64,000 nt of DNA from Tigriopus japonicus (GCA_010645155.1 CM021315.1:7329034-7393033); one strand, 5' to 3'; positions 42,054 to 53,697 are shown, counted from the first letter of the stretch. Notes: generated by a model not told the origin, from the sequence alone. Numbers and translations: made by a program.

Positions 42054-42154
42054 GTGAGGCTAGTTTTTTAAGCGCAAAGATTGATCTCAAGATCGAACTT
42101 ACAGTACTAAAGTACGATCTTAAGATCGATCTTTGCGTCTTAAAAAACTAGCCT
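42054..42154. mobile_element. ~100-bp palindromic MITE (GAGGCTAGTTTTTTAAG ends)
   Basis: The arms GAGGCTAGTTTTTTAAG...AAAGAT and complement, with AAGATCGA inside, form a near-complete hairpin. Inserted upstream of the recombinase part of the DIRS element. Confidence 0.75.
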
Positions 42155-42175
42155 CAGAAGACAATATGATCATGC

Positions 42176-43030
42176 GTGGAAAAAAATTTCTTCTTTTGCG
42201 CTCGAGAGCATGGAAAATATCCTATGTCTGCGTCTGCCTTCGCAATGGATATGTATGTAGCTTACTTAGCCGACCAAGGGAAAGGGGTCTCATGTGCAAA
42301 TATTGCATTGGCAGCTATAGCCGATCAGCATGTGGGGAAAAGGCTGGTCAACCCCTGTCTTGATCCAGGGGTGAGAATGTCTATGCAAGGTTACAGGCGA
42401 AGGCTGGGCAAGCCAGCAACCCAAGCCCAAGGTCTGACCAAGAGTCTGCTAAAACGCTTTATCGCTCACGCGATTGGGGGAGATGTCAATAACCAGGGAA
42501 AGACTAGGTCAAGGCTAGTAATGGTGAGGGAAGCTTGGAGAGAGCTAACTTGCTTCTTGACGTTAGCTCGATTTGCAGACTTGCAAAATGTCACTAGGCA
42601 CAGCGTGTCAATAGACCACCAGAAACAGATTGTAACCATTCAATTTGGGTCAAAGAAAAACGACCAGCGGCACGTCGGGCATTGAGCGAATATGCATGGT
42701 ACCAATACGAAGTACTGTCCAGTCAAACTCAAATCACGATACTTATCCTTGTTACCGCAAAATCCTGACACGTACATGCTGCCGGATATGAGATCAACCA
42801 AAATAAGTTACTCAAAAGCCACGAATGAGGCTTGCAAACGTCAACAAAATATCGTTCTTAAACAGATCGGAACAGATCCCAACCCATTTGGACTGCAGAG
42901 TGCCCGAGTAGGAGGCACGACTTACTTGAAGGGTGCGCACAGGTCTGAGAATGATATCGGTAATTTGGGAGGTTGGGCACCTGGAAGCTCACAACCCCGA
43001 CGTTATTCTAAAACTGATGTTGAAAAATGA
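42176..43030 (+). pseudogene. DIRS/Ngaro-type tyrosine recombinase, one in-frame TGA
   Basis: The frame runs from about 42176 to 43030 with a single TGA at 42683-42685. The catalytic region shows FLTLARFADLQNV (first Arg), FGLQSARVGGTTYL (second Arg; the usual His is Gln here), GNLGGW (the His/Trp position) and RRYSK (nucleophile Tyr). These enzymes integrate circular cDNA in place of an integrase. The in-frame stop and missing His argue that it is inactive. Confidence 0.78.
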
Positions 43031-43120
43031 GTTCAGGCTTCCTCTGCGTTGGGAATATAACAAATCTGGCACTCAGTGCTTAGAGTGAAAAATATATCAG
43101 TCCCTTTGGAGAGTTCAGAC

Positions 43121-43228
43121 ACTTACTGCTATATTCTTGATTCATTTCACTAAACCATTGCTAGGAAGTACATAGACATAACGACGACTGGGAAAGACGG
43201 TAGTAAACTTCCTTTTCATCCTAATGAA
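43121..43228 (+). repeat. DIRS 3' split repeat, first copy
   Basis: It begins ACTTACTGCTATATT and ends AAACTTCCTTTTCATCCTAA, repeated at 43471-43598. The two copies are separated by ~240 bp, as expected for B1-A2-B2 termini of PAT/Ngaro-like elements. Confidence 0.75.
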
Positions 43229-43470
43229 AGACAGTTTACTTTTAGTCTTCACTAGGAGGAGGAAGAAAGAAACAAAGGTTGTGTTTCTTTAGATTTCTTC
43301 CGAGGTAGAGGCAAACCATGCTTCACAACTGGTGATTTCCGGTCGTCATTAGCGTAAGAGAAGCCTTCAGAGATAGTTGTGTGAGATCCTCCGCCACACC
43401 CACCCACCAGTTCTCAATTCTCTTACGCTTTATGGACAATGGTTCACATATTTTTCGGACACTTCTATAC

Positions 43471-43598
43471 ACTTACTGCTATATTTTAGACAATTACTAC
43501 TTTATCTTGATTCATATCACAAAACCATAGCTAGGAGGTACATAAACATAACGACGACTGGTAAAGACGGTAGTAAACTTCCTTTTCATCCTAATGAA
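43471..43598 (+). repeat. DIRS 3' split repeat, second copy
   Basis: Same sequence as 43121-43228 with a 20-bp insertion after CTATATT (TTAGACAATTACTACTTTA region) and a few substitutions (ACCATAGCTAGGAGGTACAT versus ACCATTGCTAGGAAGTACAT). Confidence 0.75.
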
Positions 43599-43766
43599 CT
43601 AATGCGTTTTAATGCAAATGAAACCTAGCAAGTACAGAGTTAATTGCGTACGTATATTTTGTTTTGAAGTGCTCATCTTTCTTCACTTTTATTTCGGAAA
43701 CGTCTCTACAATTTATTGTCCTTGTCCATCATCCAAACCACTTTTGTACAGTGTTCATCATCGTCT

Positions 43767-45602
43767 TTAATATCTGCCTAAGTGCAAGGGGCTTCTTTCT
43801 CTCTCCCTGAAGTACAATTCTTCCTCATTCTCAAGACTGCTTCGTCGATAGGATCTGGACCGTTCATTCAGCGGAGAATCTCTGGCTTTTCTCGCATCAG
43901 TCCTAGGATAGTATCTGGTGCTATGTTTCTTGCCCTCAGAGCAAGAAACTCCCCGGACATCCCTGTCTTGAGTCAAAGGTGCTGTTCGGTATGGGCTGAG
44001 TGGACACATAAGCACATGGTGATCCACGTCATTGCGTCGGCCATTGCACAGGCGACATGAAATATTGCATTGATGATTCCCCTCCATGGGTCTGGCACAT
44101 TTGTAACAGAATGAGACATTACGACAGACACGTCTCCATTCTTGGAAACTCATAGCCAAACCAATGGGACATCGGGTCAGATGATGGTTTGTTTCATTTG
44201 GTCCACAAAGAAAGCAGATTTCCTTTGAATGTTGAGAAGTCAATTCTCGGAGGGAAGCCAATTTTTGCTCACAGTCTCGTTCGGATTCCTCTTGTTTGTA
44301 TTGGGCCTCTTGTTCCTTGAGCCAAGCATTGAATTTTTCATAATTGTCGACCATGCCAAAGTTCCATTCGGGAAGGATTTCTCCCGTTTTTGCAGCTTCT
44401 TCGCGTTTTTTGTTGTACTCGCGCATTTCTTGGCTCTTGAATTTATACCAATTTCCTTCCTGTTCAGCGGTCATGGATCTTGTGAAGGTGCAAGTCAAGG
44501 CAAAATTGAACATGTCCACTTTTTCCTTCTCAAATGTGTCCTTGACACGTTGCAAGGATTTCAGGGATTCCTTGATCGCCTCCAATTGGTCCAATTTTGA
44601 CTTCTTTTTGTTGAGTCCCCTCTTGATGTAATAAGCAGCGATGTTCATTGGATTTTCAAATTTGTCGATCAGGCCTTGTATGGCCTTGTCATATGAATCA
44701 GGTTCATCAGAAGGATACCTGTAGACTAATCTATAGGCTCGATCGGAGAGAGCCTTCTTGAGTTTTCTGAACAAGGCGATCTTGCTGAATCCTGCCAAAG
44801 ATTCCATTTCTTTGACAAGACATTCCCAATCATTCTTCCATTGGGCAAATTCGACCAAAACTTTTGGATCACTCAGATCACCTTCAAACGGTTTGATCTT
44901 GTCTCTGATATGAAAACTGTCCATTGTGACGACATCTTTGGCATTTGGAGGGCTTGTGACCGGTTCATGGATGGAATGGCTGTTCAGGACGGGTCGGATG
45001 GAAATTTCATACTCAAATCGAGCCATCAAATTTGCAAACTTGTTCATGGTGGTTGAGTAAGTGGTGGTGAGAGGGTCACGGTTGGGTTTGTACCATACTC
45101 TGGTAGCTTCCTTAAAATTGGTCTCAAATTGGGGCAGTCTACCAATCTCCCAATCACGGATGAGTCGGTTGGCTTGGTGATCCTCGATTTGGGCTGATGG
45201 ATCGGTCACTTCTTTGGTTTGAAGACTGTCTAAAACCTGGTCAAAATTGGTTTGAATTTGTTGAACCATTTGGCAATCATCCTTGAACTTTTTCTCCGCT
45301 GTCCATCGTGCTGGAATCATTTGTCGGGCTTGCTCCAACTTGAGGTCGACGAGAGTCCGGAGTTGCTCATCAGTGGCTCCTTGGGTTTCTTCACTGATGG
45401 CTTTGTACCAAATTGGCCGAAGCATTTCCAGCTCAACTTCAATGGCGGAAAACTTCTTTGTGTCTTGACTGGGTTCAGCTTTGTAATCAAGTCGGTTTTC
45501 CAATTCATCTATAATTTCTTCCTTGAGCAATCCTGGGGGTGTCGTGGATTGGAGACCATCTCCAATAGGGTCAGTGGAGCCAGCGTAGTTATGATCCCCC
45601 AT
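43767..45602 (-). CDS. intact Gag-like protein (BEL/Pao DUF1759 type), solitary
   Basis: 611 codons from ATG 45602 (MGDHNYAGSTDPIGDG), with no stop or frameshift. An acidic N-terminal helical region is followed by a DUF1759-type capsid core (IKPFEGDLSDPKVLVEFAQW, ALSDRAYRLVYRYPSDEPDS), a charged coiled-coil segment, Cys/His knuckles (CFLCGPNETNHHLTRC, CYKCARPMEGNHQC, CRLCNGRRNDVDHHVLMC) and an Arg/Ser-rich tail. The frame is open upstream, but a TTTCTTCTTTGTTTAG acceptor-like site 26 bases before the ATG suggests a spliced 5' leader. No pol or LTR adjoins it. It may be a young 5' remnant or a domesticated gag gene. Confidence 0.7.
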   Translation of the reverse strand: MGDHNYAGSTDPIGDGLQSTTPPGLLKEEIIDELENRLDYKAEPSQDTKKFSAIEVELEMLRPIWYKAISEETQGATDEQLRTLVDLKLEQARQMIPARWTAEKKFKDDCQMVQQIQTNFDQVLDSLQTKEVTDPSAQIEDHQANRLIRDWEIGRLPQFETNFKEATRVWYKPNRDPLTTTYSTTMNKFANLMARFEYEISIRPVLNSHSIHEPVTSPPNAKDVVTMDSFHIRDKIKPFEGDLSDPKVLVEFAQWKNDWECLVKEMESLAGFSKIALFRKLKKALSDRAYRLVYRYPSDEPDSYDKAIQGLIDKFENPMNIAAYYIKRGLNKKKSKLDQLEAIKESLKSLQRVKDTFEKEKVDMFNFALTCTFTRSMTAEQEGNWYKFKSQEMREYNKKREEAAKTGEILPEWNFGMVDNYEKFNAWLKEQEAQYKQEESERDCEQKLASLRELTSQHSKEICFLCGPNETNHHLTRCPIGLAMSFQEWRRVCRNVSFCYKCARPMEGNHQCNISCRLCNGRRNDVDHHVLMCPLSPYRTAPLTQDRDVRGVSCSEGKKHSTRYYPRTDARKARDSPLNERSRSYRRSSLENEEELYFRERERSPLHLGRY

Positions 45603-45729
45603 TTCAAAGGTGTGGTAGGTACAGTTCCTAAACAAAGAAGAAAAGCATTTTATGACGTAATGTATGATAAGATAAATCAGGTCCCTGGATAAATAAACAC
45701 AAAGTGCTAAAACGAAGGCGATCAAGAGT

Positions 45730-48259
45730 CAATTTTTCAGGTAAACGTCGCAAACGCTCAAAATAAAGCTACACCAGGGCCATCTACCATTCAAAGGAAT
45801 CATTTCTTTAAAAGTAGTTTTTAAAACACAATTTAAGTGTCATTGTGTGGTAATATTTTACATATTCTTTGCCTGCTTAAAGTCTACAGATGGTTAAGTG
45901 GACATTTGGTTCAACTTTGATTGTCAGAAAAGCAATTGTAAGGGTTGAGGGTTTAGGGTTGTAAAAACTTGGAACATTTTATCAATTCATGGCTCTATTT
46001 CAAAAATTGGAGTCCCGGAATTGAGGTACAACTGCAATTCAATTTGAAGGACCATATTCATGAAAAAAAAATCAAAATGAATTCATTAATCATCGATGTT
46101 AACCTTCTACACGTTTGGGAGACCAAAAGATTTTTTTTTAATTTTTCCCCTTGACATCCTCAAAAGTACCCGTTTTTACAGGCCTTACTCGAAACCTTCA
46201 AACTAGCTCGGACAAAAATTGTTTGGGTACAACAAGCTCGTTTGCTATGATGGCAAAGCTCGATAGTTGACTTGCAAGTTTACTTCAGTGTGCTTGCCAG
46301 GTTTCTCCATCGATTTGGCTTTTCTCGAATGTGACGGTCCGTTTCGATCTTAAAATTCCCGCCGTCACCTCCTGATTTCAGCTACCCCACATTTCTCCTT
46401 TCGTCTCTTCCTCGCACCCTTTTCAACCCCACGCTCAAGAACAGGTCAAGGGGCGTGCAATTTTTAACAGCGAATTCGAAGAAACACTGAAAGGAAGTTC
46501 GCTTGGAGTTGGGTAGATCGGCGTTGAAGTGTTTGAATGGGAATGTTTCAACGACGCCGGAGAATTTCCCTCTTCGCATGCTTCCAGTCATACTTCTTGT
46601 CGATCAAACCTCACGTTAAGGTCAAATAGTGAGAAGGTTTACTTGAAGTTGACTTGAATTCAATGCTACTAGCACACCTTGGCGCACGCTTAACATACCA
46701 GCTAATGTCTTAATTACCCCTGGTCACACTCCTCCGGCAAGGTAATTGTTTCGCAAAAAAAGCCGATTGCGAACTAATATTCCTGCCGCTTTGTGCTTGT
46801 GAGCGAATATAATGCAGTGTCATTAGTGATTCGTGATAATTGATAAACTAAAATGTTTCCAAGTCAGATTTTTTAGATTTTATCAACATATGTTAAGATT
46901 CGGTTCATTTTAAGAAAATCATTATTACTTTGGTTTGAATGTGGTGCATGTGTAGATTTCAACAGAGAGTTAATAACATTTAATATTTCAGTATTTCGTT
47001 ATAAATTTGACGATAGCGATACGGTGCACTTTATTTGGGGTCATGAGGAAAAAATGCCAGGACTGAATTGGATCAAATTGAACCACTAAAACTGGACATC
47101 ACTGCACGATTCGTTTCAAACGCCAAAAAAATGTAACTCTCCTACAAAAGATATCATGTTTAAAAACATTAACTGCTTAACAAGAGCAAAGCAAAAAAAA
47201 AACATCTGGAACATGAGAAAACTGCAATTTGTCGTAGATGCATTTCGCACCACTGAAATTCTGCAAGAAACTCACGCAACGTCTGAAATATTTTCTTGGT
47301 ATCCAATTAATCTTGACCGTGGAAAAATCGAGATTAATAATATATTTAGCTCTGATTTAATTTTGTTTCACGCATGCGAAAAAAACAACAGGAATTGTGT
47401 TTTTCTATATGCCAAAAATATCCATATTTTGCGACATCAAAAGTTGCTTCCTCAACATTGGTTCAAATGATTTTATCAATTCCTTTCCTAATATGGAACT
47501 CGAATGAACTTAACACCTAAACGATGATTCTTACCGGTAGAAAGTTGAGATCAGTTATTAGGGTGTCAATTCCGTTGCACTAACGATCAAACATCAACGA
47601 TGTTAACAGATCGAGGGGATTGTTTAGACTGACCAAATCTCGACACCGTCAATGATTTGGTGGGACTGCGACAGGATGCGCGCAGACAAAAACGTTTGCC
47701 TTTGATGAAAATGGCTGCGTTTTGTGAGGCGTTGCCAATCTAACGAATAGTTTTCTTTAGCGTGATTAATTTGAAGATTGCACAATGATCAGGGATTGGT
47801 GCATTTGAACATTTTGATGCAAAGTTGCAATGCTCTTCTCACATTTTAATCTGTTCAAAGGGTATCGATGTAGGCCAAAAAAGGTCATGTAGCTTTTAAT
47901 AAATGATTTTGACATCACATTTTTCCGCCTCCTTATTTATCTCACTTAATTACAAAATATATGTTAAATATATACTAAATTAAATATTCATTATTTGGTC
48001 CATGCGTTAAGACAAGGATGGCTCTACGAAGGATTAATTTCAAGGTCGAAGGACCTACAGTTTGGGTCTGACACCAGCAACCTAAGACATACGATGACTG
48101 CCTTTGATTCAATGAATTTTGATCATTTGGACTAATAACATTCGTTTTTGAGTGAATGGTTCAACATAACATTTTAACAATGGCAAATAACTCGAGAAAT
48201 GACGTGTATTCAATTGAATGATTGTATTTTATAACATTTCAAGGAGAGCAAAAAGTCAT
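45730..48259. other. intergenic stretch, no supported gene
   Basis: AT-rich. The ORF at 47156-47470 has composition like translated AT-rich DNA and no motif. No repeats with clear termini. Confidence 0.35.
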
Positions 48260-48650
48260 GTTATACTCTGGTATAAGTCTAACGTAAACTTTGTACAGTC
48301 GAGTTATAATTTTCTTGTTCCCTTTGGTGAAAGTGCGTCTCAGGAGCCCCATCATTCTACTCGCCCGCATGACGATATCAGTTTTATGTTCCGATCGAAT
48401 ATGATACCAAGGTCTGTTTCCATGTCTACACTCTCAAGTTCCTGGCCTTTCAGGATATACTTGGGAGTGGTTTTTAGCCTCTTTCCAAACCTCATCATCT
48501 TACACTTATCCATATTGAAGGTCATTTCATTATTCGAGGCCCATTGTTCAGCTGAGGTCCAGGCACTGTGGACTCATCTCGCCTTGAGGTTGCAAGATAA
48601 TCCCGCTGGTCTTTAAATCATCTGCAAATTTTAGCATCTTTGTGGATGTA
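48260..48650 (-). pseudogene. LINE RT C-terminal fragment
   Basis: The minus strand shows FNMDKCKMMRFGKRLK..., a DLGI-type block and RASRMMGLLRRTFTKGNKK, the region after the catalytic FADD in CR1/Jockey-like LINEs. Several frames are needed, so it is decayed. Confidence 0.6.
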
Positions 48651-50185
48651 GTCCAATCTCGGCATGAAGGTGCTCTCTTGCGGTTGCTTAACCATTGATT
48701 TCTTGTGCTGAGTGGTCTTCTCATAGTTGATCTTTCTCAAAGTTGTGAGCCTTCAGCCAAAAGTAGTTGGTCTCTGTATTGCCACTTAAATTCCACGTGC
48801 TTGTTCTTGTCTAACTGGTGATGATTCCATTGTTTTTTCCCATTCCTTTTCATGTTGAATCATCACACAAAGGTTCGCAGTAGTGACAAGAAAATTCCAA
48901 TATTCCCTGAACCTTTTGACGAATTCTACGATCCATGTCTTGTCCTTCCATCTATCCATTGAATGATCTGAGAGTAAGATGAAAGGCTCAAAAGCACGCT
49001 GTACAAACACATAAGTGACACAATTGACTGAGAAGTTCTCATCAATGGAAAATACGATGATCTTTGATTGGAAGAAAGAAAGAAGGATTAAGTTTAGCCG
49101 TCTTTTTCTTTGAGGGGCCACACACGACCCATCCACATTTTCTTTCTCAATCAGCACGACTGGATCTCTCTGTCCACTAAAACACTAGAATGTGGCACTT
49201 GCAGATGGCAAGATGATCAGAATGATAAGTAAATCCACAAGGTTTTTGAGTGGCATCTTCTTCCAAGCTCAATTCACAATGGTCGGACGTTTCTTAAGGT
49301 GGCAAAATTGATACGGGTTGGTTCCTAACCTTAACAACCCTCTCCAAGAATAGTTCACAGACCACTTTCAAATACTGGCTTAAAATATTGAGTTAAAAGG
49401 AGACAAAATAACCCGATTTCTGTTTCAAACAAGATAGGAAATGTTGCCCTTCTCATTGCAGCTTTCATTCGAGTAGTTACCCTGTCAAACGAACAATGAA
49501 ATGAAATTAAGTTCCTATCACCAGGGATCCCCTAATATTCAATAGTTTCCATGAATGTTAGTGTTTGCATCATATCCACGCTCTAATTTGCTTTCCCGCC
49601 AAAATTCTTGATGACGCGACGCTTTTTAGCCATCCCGGGCACGTGTTTCCCCCTTCTGCTGGTAGGCTGATGGACGCTAATTTTTGGCGCCAAATGGGCT
49701 GACCAATGGATCCTCTTGCGTTGTTTAGTCGATGGCACAGAGTTCCCAGAGAGGCGACCCTGCGGCAGACAGGGCTAACATTTTGTTGGACAATTTTCAT
49801 GCCCCAGCTGACCTTTGACTGTGACGTTTTCCAAGGAGTTGTGCCCAAACAAGTTCGTTTGTAGGGTTGAAGTCATGGTCGCTTGTTCCGCCTTAGAATG
49901 CCCCAATCGTTCAGGGCCCGTAAAAAATAACCCGTCAGACCAGAGGCATGATTATGCACGTTAACTTCACATAATTTAATCGCAACATTTCACAACGAAT
50001 ACAACGTTGGCATGAAGGGAAATTAGTTTGTTTGGGCACAACTTAGGTAATAATCTTCGGAAATATCAAGTTTTCACGTGCAACCTTTGCTCTTCAACAG
50101 CTGTAACTCGTCCAACAAAAATTTCTTAATATCCGCCCTGTGGTCGATGGCGTCCAAAATTTGATAAGACTCAAACAGTCGTCAC
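48651..50185. other. intergenic stretch, no supported gene
   Basis: Contains a 123-codon minus ORF (48786-49157) with no convincing domain, and short ORFs at 49570-49848. Nothing else recognised. Confidence 0.3.
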
Positions 50186-51075
50186 CAGGGACTGGCAAAT
50201 ACTGTAAAAAGATTTTTGGTAACCCATTATTCTGCCTTTTTGCACTTTTCACCTTTCTTTGCAATTTTTATTTACGATTTTGGCCAAAATTGACAAAATG
50301 TTAAGAAAATGTAGTGGCTTTTGAAAGAATTTTTAGTTTCAAAATCAAATAATGAACTAGTAAAAAAAAGCTAGCATTTGCAATAAAACATTCTCAGCAG
50401 CTTGAAGAAATATCTGCATTTCAGACACAAACCTCACACTCTATTCACCATCTTGGCTTTAACTATAGCATCCCATCCCCTGACTAAAGAATCTCATTGC
50501 ATGCAACCAACAAATATCAAACCTAAAGAAACTCAAGTTATGGTAATGGAAGGATCTGACAAACGATAAAGATTGTAGTCTTAGGATTGCTCCCTACAAA
50601 TATCGCTATTTCTAAAAAGGCCGTTTTAAACTTGAAATCATTAAGCTAAGGATATATTGGTGTAGCGGTACATGGTGCTTAATCGACTTGGAGACATCAC
50701 TTTTAGGTTCCAAATGTATTTGAGAACAGTTTTGATGTGATGAGACAATGCCATATTTGAAATTGAGTCCTGGTAAATAGGCCACAGGCCAAATATTGAA
50801 GTAATGTCACTTAAAACATGCTGAAAACACATTTGTTTTTGATTTGAATTTTTTTTGATACAATTGTTAGGCACATGTGGTTCTCAAGTATTGGTGAAAT
50901 CTTTTTTTCTGTTCAATTTTCAATGGCTATTTTTGAACAACATTCTCAAAGGACGAAAACGGACTGATGTTAAGCCATAAAAAACAACGGCTCAATAGAT
51001 TTCGACAATATTTTAGGTACAGACAACCATGAGACCACCTTAAGAATGGAAAATTCAGAAGATTTTTTTTGAAAC
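50186..51075. mobile_element. family A element, inverted copy
   Basis: Starts CAGGGACTGGCAAATACTGT, the inverted form of the family A 3' end. It aligns with most of 3400-4430 (for example TTAAGGTGGTCTCATGG and GCCATTGAAAATTG read on the minus strand). This is the longest uninterrupted copy in the window. Confidence 0.65.
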
Positions 51076-51129
51076 AAAACCAAGGCTTTGTCAGGTTCCA
51101 CGCCACCAGAGGACGTCCGGAATGACTCG

Positions 51130-51411
51130 TCATCTTCGCCTCGCACTCTTCACTCTCACCTCGTCACTCTCAGGTGCCTCTGATGCACCTGATCGAAGAA
51201 AGTGGCCCTCCGACAAAAGCTGAAAACGGGATAGCCGTTCCGTTGCAGTTGCCTGAGGTTCCTCATCCGCAGAATCCTGATCACTTTCCTCTCGGACAGC
51301 GTGAGGCATTATTTTGATGCCAGTAACATCGTCCAGGTTGCCCTCCTCTTCTAAAATATCAAGGATTTGGGCCACTGACAAGCCCTGGATGCGTTCTCGT
51401 CTCGGATCCAT
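51130..51411 (-). pseudogene. piggyBac-like transposase N-terminal fragment
   Basis: The 93-codon ORF starts MDPRRERIQGLSVAQILDIL and has the acidic N-terminal signature of piggyBac-derived (PGBD) proteins: VTGIKIMP followed by SDQDSADEE. The DDE catalytic domain is absent. A hAT MITE has inserted 20 bases upstream of the ATG. The assignment rests on composition and a short motif only. Confidence 0.45.
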
Positions 51412-51641
51412 TTCTTCTTAGTGATTGAGATTAGAGCTGTGCATCGGATCCGAAAGGTCCCCAAAATCCAATCCGAACTTGATTTCTTTAATCCGAATCC
51501 GAATCCGAATCCGACAGCTTCCATTCAATCCGAACGAATCCGAATCCGAAAATTTGGCGCAAAATCCGAACGAATCCGAATCCGAAAATTTGGCGATAAT
51601 CCGAAAAAATCCGAAATTTTTTAGCTCAATCAGACATTAAT

Positions 51642-52773
51642 GGGGAAAAAATCCGAGAGTGCGTGACCGCTTTTTTTCAAGTAGCGAAGGACCTACTTTA
51701 CCGTTTTAAGAGACTTCTATTGTAGTAATGCTTCAGTAGATATGCAATTACATGATGTTTTCGACAGTCTATTCCCAAAGTTAGGCGGAGTTCTCTAAGG
51801 GGAGATAATTATCTAAGTGTTGAAAGAGTCTTTGTACAGATTGGTTGACATATGGTTGAGGATGAGGCATATAAAAAATGATTGCCCTTATATTTAGGGT
51901 GTCTTGGTGCATTCTGGCTGGATTACTGAACAGAAACAGACGGCAGGAGACAAGTCATCTTTCTGATGGAAGCACTTCATCTTTTCCCGCCTGTTGCTTT
52001 TGCCCCTGTTTGCCAGAGAGTTATCTAACAAGGCTGAGTACAGAAAGATGTATTACCATAAATCAAGAGTAGTGATGGACCAAAAGGTCTCATAACCGAA
52101 ACCAAAAGTTTCGGCTGAAAGAGGGCTTAACCGAAACCGAAAGGAGCTAATTACAAAATTGTTCAAATAAAAATCCGCCTTAAAAAATATAATGCTCATG
52201 TGTTCGAGTTTTTGTCTTTTTGAGTATTTGTCCGCTTTCGGTTTTGGTAGGCATAACCGAAACCAAACCCAAATTTCGGCCGTAATTTCGGCTGAAAGTG
52301 CTTTCAGTCCATCACTAATCAAGAGTCGAGATCAGTGAGAAGTCTTGGTTGAGGCAAGCCCTCTTTGTGAGGGGATCAAGGAACTGGCAACTTCAAAATC
52401 AAAGAGCAAGCAAGAGCGGCCAGGGTCAAACACAGTCAAAGGGCTTGCTGATCTTTGATAACTTCTACCTAATCTGCCCTAAACACCTAACTTGCAATAG
52501 CAGCAGGAAATTTTGTCCCACCTCAAATCAGGATCATTTTTAATATGCCTCATCCTCAACAATATGTCAACCAATCTGTTCAAAGACTCTTTCATCACGT
52601 AGATAAATATCTCCCCTAAAAGAACTCCACCTAACTTTGGGAGTAGACTGTCGAAAATATCATGTAATTGCATTTCTACTGAAGCATTACTACAATAGAA
52701 GTCTCCTAAAACGGTAAAGTAGGCCCTTCGCTACTTGAAAAAAAGCGGTCACGCACTCTCGGATTTTTGTCCC
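51642..52773. mobile_element. fold-back element with ~240-bp inverted arms
   Basis: The arms 51642-51884 and 52531-52773 are inverted copies starting GGG(G/A)(A/C)AAAAATCCGAGAGTGC. They share TAGTAATGCTTCAGTAGA and TTGAGGATGAGGCATAT. The element sits inside the family B MITE, whose sequence resumes on both sides (ATCAGACATTAAT / ATTCAAAAATTTTTTGCTC). It carries no transposase and its target duplication is unclear. Confidence 0.75.
52070..52317. mobile_element. family D hAT MITE, intact
   Basis: A 248-bp element with ends TAGTGATGGAC / GTCCATCACTA and a perfect 8-bp duplication ATCAAGAG (52062-52069, 52318-52325). The interior is rich in AACCGAAACCGAAA. It lies inside the fold-back element, giving three levels of nesting. 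Confidence 0.9.
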
Positions 52774-53697
52774 ATTCAAAAATTTTTTGCTCTTTCCGAT
52801 TTAAATCTGATTATTTTGTTATTTTGGCCTAAATTGGAAATAACAACACTATTTCAACTAGAAGTGCCCAAAACACAATCTTTTAATATAATATATTTTA
52901 TTAATATTTCCACATTAAGTCTTGATTTTTTTAACATTTTGGCATTTTCTAGGAAAAAATAAGCATTTTCTTCTTTTTTATGCAAAATATTTCAGGACAA
53001 TTAGAGCAAATTAATGAATGCTCTTTGCACAATAGAATTTCCCAAAATGAACCAAATATGTTAAAATGTTTACGAAGGATATTAATTCAAAAAATCACAA
53101 TCATACCAACAGTCAAATGCAGAAAAAACTTCGTAATTAAATGGGGTAAAAACATTTTTATCTTTAAGTCAGTTTGGTGTCAAGTGGGCTGATATTTACG
53201 CACTTAATTGTAATCCAGGGGTGAATACTTGGCAAAATATTTACTTTATTCAAATAGGATGGTTTTGCTTTGAAGACGTTCTGTAACTTTTTGATGCTTT
53301 TTTTACTACAAAACCTTTCTATGATTCTCTTAATGTAGAAATATTTGATCTGCAAATGCTATTATTTAATTGGTAAAATCTGAAACATCATAATACCTTA
53401 TGGAGTCATTAAAAAATTCAAAGTTGAAGGTAGGAGATTGCATTTAAATTATCAAACAAAAAAGGTCTTATTATGAAAAAATTGTGAATTGAAATAAGAA
53501 AGTGAAATGAAAAATTCGGATTGGTTTCGGATTATGTCGGATCCGAAAAATATTTTGCAAATCCGAATCCGAATCCGACAGGTTTTGGTGAATCCGAACG
53601 AATCCGAATCCGAAAATTCGCGCTAAAATCCGAACGAATCCGAATCCGAAAATTCGCGCTTAAATCCGAACGAATCCGAATCCGATGCACAGCTCTA

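Larger units (their letters stand above)
39850..43640 (+). mobile_element. DIRS-type (tyrosine recombinase) retrotransposon
   Basis: RT, RNase H and tyrosine recombinase domains occur in order, followed by a repeated 3' sequence in the split-direct-repeat style of the PAT/Ngaro group. There is no integrase, and no protease of its own was seen. The element is interrupted by a SINE (40003-40258) and two ~100-bp palindromic MITEs (40347-40457, 42054-42154). The left terminal repeat expected for the group was not found, so the 5' end is missing or replaced by the BEL fragment. Confidence 0.8.

Noticed and set aside
44229..45692. Plus-strand ORFs of 95-146 codons
   Set aside because: They are antisense shadows of the Gag-like gene on the minus strand.
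47156..47470. 104-codon ORF
   Set aside because: AT-rich composition, no motif, no splice or start context of note.
48786..49157. Possible transposase (a FSIDEN string recalls FSDEKNF of mariner elements)
   Set aside because: The rest of the ORF shows no HTH or second catalytic motif, and no termini are visible.
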